This document shows, piece by piece, positions 5,640-10,414 of a stretch of DNA of 10,414 bases. The position numbers and the translations under genes are program-made. The notes below the pieces were generated by a model that was not told the origin of the DNA, did not search any database, and saw only the letters and a program-made list of their open reading frames with translations. The stretch comes from Candidatus Hermodarchaeota archaeon (GTDB lineage: Archaea; Asgardarchaeota; Hermodarchaeia; Hermodarchaeales; Hermodarchaeaceae), in the NCBI GenBank assembly GCA_016840185.1, contig JAEOSV010000313.1, positions 1-10,414 of the forward strand, read 5' to 3'. How positions within the stretch are numbered: position 1 is the first letter of the stretch; each line of letters opens with the position of its first letter.

Positions 5640-7190
5640 ATGCAGCGAAAACGCGTAATCACCATTGTTTCGGTGTTTCTTATCCTAAGTCTAAGTGCGT
5701 GGCTAGTATTGACCTACGTTATTCTTCCACCAGTTGAATTCGAGTTACAGGTTCAAACCAGTCAAACCACGGGTACAGTGAACCAGCTTGTAGGGGCTAA
5801 CTCCTATGGACCAGATCTAACAGGACTCTACCAAGACCCAGTCGCCTATGATCTCTTTCAAACTCTTGGCCTGCAGCGACTACGAGTGTGGTGTCGATTC
5901 GGGTGGCAACTCGCAGCCAGTTCAGGATGGGGCTGGCATCATACAATCTTCAACGGCTCAACCTTTGCCGATGCACAAAACCCCAACTTCTACAACTGGA
6001 CATACCTCGACTTACTCGTTGACGTGGTAAACAACACCGGGGCACAAGCAATCCTGACATTTCTGGGATGCCCCCGATCTCTTGCGTCCAATTGGGCACC
6101 GAACAGTCCTCCTGATAGCCTCACAGTCTATGCTGAGGTAGTAGCACATGTGGTAATGCACTACGAGCAAGGATGGCCCGGAGGATCGGGACAGATTTTT
6201 AACTTTGACTACATCGAAATCGGCAACGAACCCAATCTACCAGCGTTTTGGAATGGTTCCAAACAGGAATTTCTGAATCTGTATTCCACCGTCTCCCATC
6301 GACTGGCACAAATCGGAGGCCCATTTAAAATCGGTGGACCTGGACTCGCCGATATCAACTTATCCGATTGGACGACGAGTTTCTTAGGTCACATTAATGG
6401 ACTTGGACTCCCTCTCGACTTTTTCTCCTGGCATGCCTATTGGAATCAACCAGCACAAGTGGTCGGAGTTATTGAAACGGGGACCACACTGCTAACTACC
6501 CATGGTTTTGGGCACATTGATCGCGTGTTCGATGAATATGGACTTGACCTCCTATCGGATACCGAATGGGGAACGATGACCGCAGCATTGCATACAACCC
6601 ACGTGCTAATGGGTGCCGCACACCATGGAATTGATATCGCCTGTTTTGGCTTTGCCAAAGACGTACCGATTCACCCCAGCGTTACCACCATCTTTGGCGA
6701 CGAAGCCAACTTCGGACTCCTCACCCGAAACCCCACGACCCCCAAACCCACCTTTCACGCCATGAAACCCTTTGCCGCCATCTCCGGACAACCCATCCTG
6801 AATGCAACTCTCATCCTGTCACCAACCCTAATCCCAATGCCTATCCCCCCAAGCATCCTAGTGACCCAAGGACCGGGTCAACACAATTACACGATTCTCA
6901 TCGCCAACCATGGAGAACGTTCAGTTACCACTCATATCACGCTCAACGACGTTCCTGTCGGCACTTTTCAAATAGCTTCTCGATTACTATCTAGCACAGG
7001 AATCCAACAATATGACGATTGGACCCCACCAATCGAAGAAACTAGCACCACCCTCTCAATAACGTGCCCTCCCAACGCAATAATCTGGATTACCATTCAT
7101 TATCTTGGACCGATTCTCAGCCTTCAAAACATCAATAATCTTCAAGTCCAAGTTGTTTTCCGACACAGTGCATTAAGATTTGTCAAATAG
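5640..7190 (+). CDS. Membrane-anchored clan GH-A glycoside hydrolase (GH39-like)
   Basis: This 516-residue protein has an N-terminal signal-anchor helix (~6-29, after MQRKR) that puts the rest outside the cell. Residues ~45-385 form a probable (beta/alpha)8 barrel. IEIGNEPNL (192-200) gives the NEP motif, with E197 as the likely acid/base at the end of strand 4. FSWHAYWN (262-269) is the usual aromatic/His segment. FDEYG (297-301) supplies E299 as the likely nucleophile on strand 7. A beta-rich C-terminal domain (~400-490) follows, as in GH39. Seven N-x-S/T sequons (N105, N119, N131, N205, N240, N388, N416) suggest surface N-glycosylation. The start is ATG with GAAGGA 10 nt upstream; CTAAATAC near 5595 is a weak TATA candidate. 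Activity (xylosidase, iduronidase or other) cannot be read, and GH5- or GH51-like relatives are alternatives. Confidence 0.85.
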   Translation: MQRKRVITIVSVFLILSLSAWLVLTYVILPPVEFELQVQTSQTTGTVNQLVGANSYGPDLTGLYQDPVAYDLFQTLGLQRLRVWCRFGWQLAASSGWGWHHTIFNGSTFADAQNPNFYNWTYLDLLVDVVNNTGAQAILTFLGCPRSLASNWAPNSPPDSLTVYAEVVAHVVMHYEQGWPGGSGQIFNFDYIEIGNEPNLPAFWNGSKQEFLNLYSTVSHRLAQIGGPFKIGGPGLADINLSDWTTSFLGHINGLGLPLDFFSWHAYWNQPAQVVGVIETGTTLLTTHGFGHIDRVFDEYGLDLLSDTEWGTMTAALHTTHVLMGAAHHGIDIACFGFAKDVPIHPSVTTIFGDEANFGLLTRNPTTPKPTFHAMKPFAAISGQPILNATLILSPTLIPMPIPPSILVTQGPGQHNYTILIANHGERSVTTHITLNDVPVGTFQIASRLLSSTGIQQYDDWTPPIEETSTTLSITCPPNAIIWITIHYLGPILSLQNINNLQVQVVFRHSALRFVK

Positions 7191-7200
7191 CCGTTGGAGA

Positions 7201-7425
7201 TCAACCCACTCCGTCAAAGTAGCATACATACTCAATCATTCGATGTAACCGTTCTTCCCCCGCCACCTTCCGGACACACCGACGACACACCACTCGGCCC
7301 CGCGGAAATAACGGACGACCCAACCACATGTTCACCTGATCTGTAATCAACAACGGATCCCGATTCAACACCTTCCCCTGACGCCGCTTACACCGACAAC
7401 ACAACTCAACAGCCAAACTAACCAC
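7201..7425 (-). CDS. Small cysteine-knuckle protein, 74 aa
   Basis: The frame starts at GTG (7423-7425) and ends 10 bp from the convergent hydrolase stop. The product is basic, with two paired-cysteine knuckles, CCRCK (9-13) and VCRRC (46-50), the spacing expected for a zinc-binding ribbon or treble clef. The C-terminal RLHRMIEYVCYFDGV could be a helix. No SD is positioned for the GTG; a GGAG directly abuts it. A TATA-like TTTTAATA sits 25 nt upstream, so leaderless transcription fits. A DNA/RNA-binding or small regulatory role is possible, but no family is recognised. Codon use on this strand looks reasonable, but short frames can be open by chance. Confidence 0.6.
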   Translation of the reverse strand: MVSLAVELCCRCKRRQGKVLNRDPLLITDQVNMWLGRPLFPRGRVVCRRCVRKVAGEERLHRMIEYVCYFDGVG

Positions 7426-7450
7426 TCCAAATATTACTAGTCACTTTGTC

Positions 7451-7458
7451 TATTAAAA
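7451..7458 (-). promoter_or_regulatory. TATA-like box for the small cysteine-knuckle gene
   Basis: Minus-strand TTTTAATA ends 25 nt before the GTG at 7425. This is the spacing expected when transcription begins at the start codon (leaderless mRNA), which would explain the lack of a usable SD. It is inferred from position. Confidence 0.4.
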
Positions 7459-7542
7459 TTTTCAGACCATAAAAGCGCTTAATACTCGATCAACCTAATT
7501 TTGTTATCATTAAAGTAGTATGAGCGTAGAAGAGATTATCAG

Positions 7543-7590
7543 TCCCTGAATCCCGAGCACCGCCTCAATAGTGAAACAGGGATTTGGGGA
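7543..7590 (+). promoter_or_regulatory. Leader hairpin upstream of anchored surface protein
   Basis: TCCCTGAATCCC (7543-7554) can pair with GGGATTTGGGGA (7579-7590) over 12 consecutive positions, ten Watson-Crick and two G-U, closing a 24-nt loop. The 3' arm ends 12 nt before the SD (GAGGG, 7603-7607). The 5' arm's TCCCT is also complementary to AGGGA in the SD (7604-7608), so two mutually exclusive structures are possible. This could be an RNA control element or thermosensor, or an operator if it acts as DNA. No known riboswitch class is recognised. Confidence 0.45.
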
Positions 7591-7614
7591 GTATCTCATT
7601 CTGAGGGAAACACT

Positions 7615-8373
7615 ATGCGAAAACAACACTTTCTCATAATTGGTATTATTGGAATACTCCTTGTCATGAATGTGGCCGTATTGATGATTCCGCCGTGTTC
7701 GGCTGCGGATGTGTATTGGACCGATGATTTCACCGACGGCAACTTTTACCCCGAATGGAATGTCACCATCGGCGGATTCGCAGCCGGTGTCGGAATTCTC
7801 CGGTCCACCAGTTCAACCGGGTTCCCCCACCAAGCCATCATCTACCATCTGAGCACCGCTTCCTACGGCACCTGGTCCTTTGACCTCCTCTATTCCGATG
7901 CGGGTACCAAGGTCTGGATCGCCTTCATGCACAACTCCATGTGTTACAACGTCTTTGACCCCGGCCTGCACGGCTACATCCTCGAACTCAACGGCTCAGC
8001 CATTTACCTGCTCAAATCCACCGCCACCACCATTAGCGTCTTAGACTCTACTTCTCTATCTCCAACTAGCGGCACCTATAGCGTCCAAATCACCAGAGTC
8101 GCCGATGGCACCTTCGAAGTTCGATGGGAAGGCTCGCTTTACTTGACTGCTCAGGACACTGACTATACCGCCTCCACCTACTTCACTTTGGGCAGCGCCC
8201 CCCACGGCTATGGCCTCGACAACATCGTCGTCAACGGCAACGACGGCATCGCCCCACCAGTTATTCCCGGCTTCCCCGCTGCAGCCATTGTAATCGGTGT
8301 TCTCACCGCACTTGGCTTCACCCTCCTCCGACACCGGTACAACAACACTAGACCTCGTCAGACCAAATCTTAA
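7615..8373 (+). CDS. Secreted lectin-like protein with C-terminal PGFP membrane anchor
   Basis: This 252-residue protein starts at ATG, with GAGGG 7 nt upstream. A Sec signal peptide spans ~1-30 (hydrophobic 6-25, probable cleavage after PPCSA). Residues ~35-206 look like a beta-sandwich of the concanavalin A/LamG or DUF1080 type: it opens with DDFTDGNF, has alternating strands, and closes with GLDNIVVNG as such domains often do. This fold commonly binds carbohydrate. N50 and N126 are glycosylation sequons. The C-terminus has a short linker, VIPGFP (216-221), a hydrophobic helix (~222-238) and RHRYNNTRPR, a PGF-CTERM-like anchor seen in many archaeal surface proteins. It would be displayed on the cell surface. 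The ligand is unknown. A strong hairpin sits in its leader. Confidence 0.85.
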   Translation: MRKQHFLIIGIIGILLVMNVAVLMIPPCSAADVYWTDDFTDGNFYPEWNVTIGGFAAGVGILRSTSSTGFPHQAIIYHLSTASYGTWSFDLLYSDAGTKVWIAFMHNSMCYNVFDPGLHGYILELNGSAIYLLKSTATTISVLDSTSLSPTSGTYSVQITRVADGTFEVRWEGSLYLTAQDTDYTASTYFTLGSAPHGYGLDNIVVNGNDGIAPPVIPGFPAAAIVIGVLTALGFTLLRHRYNNTRPRQTKS

Positions 8374-8400
8374 CTGAATCCTTCATAATGCATCATTCAG
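8374..8400. terminator. Stem-loop between convergent genes
   Basis: CTGAAT (8374-8379) and ATTCAG (8395-8400) are perfect 6-nt arms around a 15-nt loop. They start right after the stop of the anchored lectin-like gene and lie 19 bp from the stop of the convergent SDR gene. The position fits a shared transcript end. The stem is short and lacks a T-run, so confidence is low. Confidence 0.25.
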
Positions 8401-8419
8401 GTAAAGATTGAGTTTGCCG

Positions 8420-9430
8420 TTATGGTTCAAACCAGTGATATTTCTGATACCACGCAATAGTCTCTTCCAGCCCCGATTTTGAGTCAGGATACACCAGCTG
8501 ATAACCAGTAGCTTTGAGCTTAGTGTTACTGTACTGATAATCGTGAAACATCAAATCAATCGTCGCCCGTTCAATTTTCGGCGCTTTATGAGTAAGATTG
8601 CGTGCTTTCCATTCAGCCCATGATGCCAAGGCATTGAGAAGCCACCGTGGAAGAAGCGGGAACCGTGTGTAGTAGATCTTCGCATTTAGTAACGGGGCCA
8701 TATTCGAAAACAGTTCATACTTACGATACGTCGAATCATCCACCACATTATAGATCTCATCTATGGCTGTGGGAATAGAAAGCAGATGTAAGGCTGCACC
8801 TACCACGTCCGTGACATGAACCAATGGAACCAGCGTATTCAGATTCTTAGAAATGATGGGAAATTGCCCCAGTGCCACCATTCTAAGAATCGTCCCAATC
8901 CCATACCGATTACGCGGTCCGTAAATTGGCGCCGGTCGAAGAATGATTAAATCCAGTTGGCTTTGGGCACAAATCTGTAGGGCCATTTGTTCTTGTTCGA
9001 ATTTTGATTGTTCATAAGCATTTGAAGGATTTACGGGATTATCTTCACTGACCGGCAGCGAGCCGGGTACTCCATATACCCCAGCACTACTAATGAGCAC
9101 CAGTTTCGAGACCCCGGCTTCGACAGCCGCCTGACAAAGATGCTTTGTACCTTCAACATTGACTGCATACAAATCATCCCATGACGACGAATAACGAAAC
9201 AAAGAGGCTACATGCACAATGACATCAATACCCGCGACAATACGACCAAGTGTCTCAGGTTTGCACAAATCCCCGGTCATGAACTCGGCTTCACTATTCA
9301 AAAATGAAGGATCTGCTTCAGGCAAATCCATGCCCCGAACCGCATAACCCGAGTGCAAGAGAAACTGATCGATGAAGTGACTGCCCACAAACCCACATGC
9401 CCCAGTTACCAATACCCGCTGTGTTGTCAC
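8420..9430 (-). CDS. Extended SDR, NAD-dependent epimerase/dehydratase
   Basis: This 336-residue Rossmann enzyme is of the extended short-chain dehydrogenase family. The dinucleotide loop is TGACGFVGSH (9-18). D35 in RGMDLPEAD, after strand 2, favours NAD. GDLCKPETL (53-61) and IVHVASLF (71-78) are the usual adenine-side and strand-4 segments. LISSAGVYG (112-120) holds the catalytic Ser, and YEQSK (139-143) the Tyr-x3-Lys pair. LRPAPIYGPRNRYG (164-177) is the classic extended-SDR substrate-side motif. Members act on nucleotide sugars, sterols or flavonoid-like alcohols; the C-terminal half does not identify the substrate here, and the 3-beta-HSD-like branch is as plausible as a sugar epimerase. 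The start is GTG at 9428-9430 with GGTGGA nearby. It lies 16 bp after the membrane-protein gene, so both are probably one operon. Confidence 0.9.
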   Translation of the reverse strand: MTTQRVLVTGACGFVGSHFIDQFLLHSGYAVRGMDLPEADPSFLNSEAEFMTGDLCKPETLGRIVAGIDVIVHVASLFRYSSSWDDLYAVNVEGTKHLCQAAVEAGVSKLVLISSAGVYGVPGSLPVSEDNPVNPSNAYEQSKFEQEQMALQICAQSQLDLIILRPAPIYGPRNRYGIGTILRMVALGQFPIISKNLNTLVPLVHVTDVVGAALHLLSIPTAIDEIYNVVDDSTYRKYELFSNMAPLLNAKIYYTRFPLLPRWLLNALASWAEWKARNLTHKAPKIERATIDLMFHDYQYSNTKLKATGYQLVYPDSKSGLEETIAWYQKYHWFEP

Positions 9431-9446
9431 CCTACATCCACCACTA

Positions 9447-9842
9447 TCAAAGCAGCCCTACAATCCCGGTTTGCCCCTCATGTCGACCAAACAACAAGTA
9501 GCCAATGAAAATGCCGCAGTATAACCAAGCGGGATAGAGTGCAAACAATACCAACGCCACCCCATCAATCAATCCGGTGGTCACTACGTATTCAAATGCA
9601 AACAGCCCACTATTAATCATAAAATCCCGTCCATTTACACCTCGACCGGTCCACAACCAAATCCAATCAAACCACCCAAGGTTCAGATACAACGATCCCG
9701 CAATCACCCAAAACAGACCCACCGTTAACGCCCCCAAAACTTTCGTGGCATGCGGTGTCACCCGATACAACCACCGATTCCGCAACCACACAATAACCGC
9801 GCCACACACCACTAATAGAAACGGGTCTATGAGAAAGCTCAT
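9447..9842 (-). CDS. Four-helix membrane protein, unrecognised
   Basis: I do not recognise this 131-residue protein. Predicted helices are at about residues 4-20, 34-56, 76-100 and 103-118. The loop between helices 2 and 3 is rich in Trp and Gly (GWFDWIWLWTGRG, 56-68). The start is ATG at 9840-9842, preceded by AGGGAG at a normal SD distance. It is the first gene of a leftward pair with the SDR enzyme, which could indicate a shared lipid or polyprenol substrate, but this is only context. A TTTTTATCTTAT stretch (minus strand, ~9862-9873) is a TATA candidate close to the start. Confidence 0.8.
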   Translation of the reverse strand: MSFLIDPFLLVVCGAVIVWLRNRWLYRVTPHATKVLGALTVGLFWVIAGSLYLNLGWFDWIWLWTGRGVNGRDFMINSGLFAFEYVVTTGLIDGVALVLFALYPAWLYCGIFIGYLLFGRHEGQTGIVGLL

Positions 9843-9903
9843 ACCTGCTCCCTAGCGAACCATAAGATAAAAATCCTAAAGCCCAATCTTATCCCTCTGA
9901 AGC

Positions 9904-9909
9904 TATATT
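9904..9909 (+). promoter_or_regulatory. TATA-like box for alpha/beta hydrolase gene
   Basis: TATATT lies 37-43 bp upstream of the ATG at 9947. With usual archaeal spacing, transcription would begin near 9930-9935, leaving a short leader with the AGGGTGA SD (9935-9941). This fits well, but only position and composition support it. Confidence 0.45.
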
Positions 9910-9946
9910 AGAATCATTCACGACAATTGCTCGCAGGGTGAAAAAA

Positions 9947-10414
9947 ATGAAACTCCCAGATACTGGCAAATACATCAAAGTAAACGATCTGAAAATGCAC
10001 TACTACGACCATGGCACCGGCCCCCCACTCATTCTGCTCCATGGCGGCGCAGGAACCGCACGTTCCAACTGGGAACCCTGCATCCCCGTGTTCTCCCAAC
10101 ACTATCGGGTGATTGCCCCCGACTGCCGGGGCCACGGTAAAACCACCAACCCCTCCGGCCAATACACCTACTCGCTCCTAGTTGAAGACACCGTCGCCTT
10201 CATCAACGCACTCGGTGTAAAACACCCCTTTATCTGCGGATGGAGTGACGGAGGACAAATCACCTTAGAACTCGGCATCCAACACCCCGGGTTCGCGCAA
10301 GGACTCATCGCCGGTGGCATCAGCAGCCAACTCACCTTCACCGCCGCCCTCAACGCCGGAGGCTTCCTCGGACCCGGCAACGTGGACTTTGACACCATCC
10401 AAGCCCACACCCCC
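9947..10414 (+). CDS. Alpha/beta hydrolase, 3'-truncated by window edge
   Basis: The frame opens at ATG 9947 with AGGGTGA about 6 nt upstream and stays open to the window end, giving 156 residues of a protein usually ~230-290 long. LILLHGGAGT (28-37) holds the HGG oxyanion loop. VIAPDCRGHGKT (55-66) is the typical strand-4 segment. GWSDGG (98-103) is the nucleophile elbow with S100. The GWSDGG variant is found in hydrolases such as human valacyclovir hydrolase (BPHL) and many prokaryotic esterase/haloperoxidase-like members. The catalytic Asp and His should lie beyond the edge. The substrate is unknown. Codons are strongly C-ending compared with genes on the left. It is divergent from the membrane protein-SDR pair. 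Confidence 0.9.
   Translation, partial: MKLPDTGKYIKVNDLKMHYYDHGTGPPLILLHGGAGTARSNWEPCIPVFSQHYRVIAPDCRGHGKTTNPSGQYTYSLLVEDTVAFINALGVKHPFICGWSDGGQITLELGIQHPGFAQGLIAGGISSQLTFTAALNAGGFLGPGNVDFDTIQAHTP

Noticed and set aside
8056..8334. A 92-codon minus-strand frame opposite the anchored lectin-like gene
   Set aside because: It is low-complexity (Gly/Ala/Val-rich), as expected from the complement of C-ending codons, so it is an antisense shadow.

Overview
The window reads as archaeal chromosome. Starts are a mix of ATG and GTG, some with good Shine-Dalgarno (SD) sequences and some apparently leaderless. AT-rich TATA-like boxes lie 25-50 bp upstream of several genes. Proteins include a membrane protein with a C-terminal zinc ribbon and an exported protein ending in a Pro-Gly-Phe-Pro motif, a membrane helix and a basic tail. 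That anchor style, plus N-glycosylation sequons on the exported enzyme, suggests an Asgard-type archaeon. This is an inference from style, because no lineage-specific marker gene is present.

Left part (1-1325): two leftward genes, an unrecognised 128-residue protein and a membrane protein with a C-terminal zinc ribbon. The intergenic stretch to their right is rich in inverted repeats. It is followed by a rightward six-helix membrane protein resembling the substrate-binding (S) component of an ECF vitamin/metal transporter.

Middle (2006-4351): an apparent two-gene rightward unit joins an O6-alkylguanine-DNA alkyltransferase to a TrmO/TsaA-type tRNA methyltransferase, with 5 bp between them. 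Converging on it is a leftward pair, an unrecognised helical protein followed by a class I SAM-dependent methyltransferase.

Centre-right (4498-8373): a PLP enzyme of the ACC deaminase/D-cysteine desulfhydrase family, then a membrane-anchored clan GH-A (GH39-like) glycoside hydrolase. Next comes a tiny leftward cysteine-knuckle protein, then a secreted, C-terminally anchored lectin-like protein whose leader can fold into a strong hairpin. The hydrolase and the lectin-like protein would both sit on the outer cell face and could act on surface or environmental glycans.

Right end (8420-10414): a leftward pair, a four-helix membrane protein and an extended SDR (NAD-dependent epimerase/dehydratase). 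Divergent from it is an alpha/beta hydrolase cut off by the window edge.

I see no rRNA, tRNA, CRISPR array, transposase or phage gene. No stretch longer than 300 bases lacks a gene. I did not find a clear multi-gene new system. The best leads are the leader hairpin of the anchored lectin-like protein, the palindromes upstream of the transporter-like and PLP-enzyme genes, the altered motifs in the PLP enzyme, and the small cysteine-knuckle gene.
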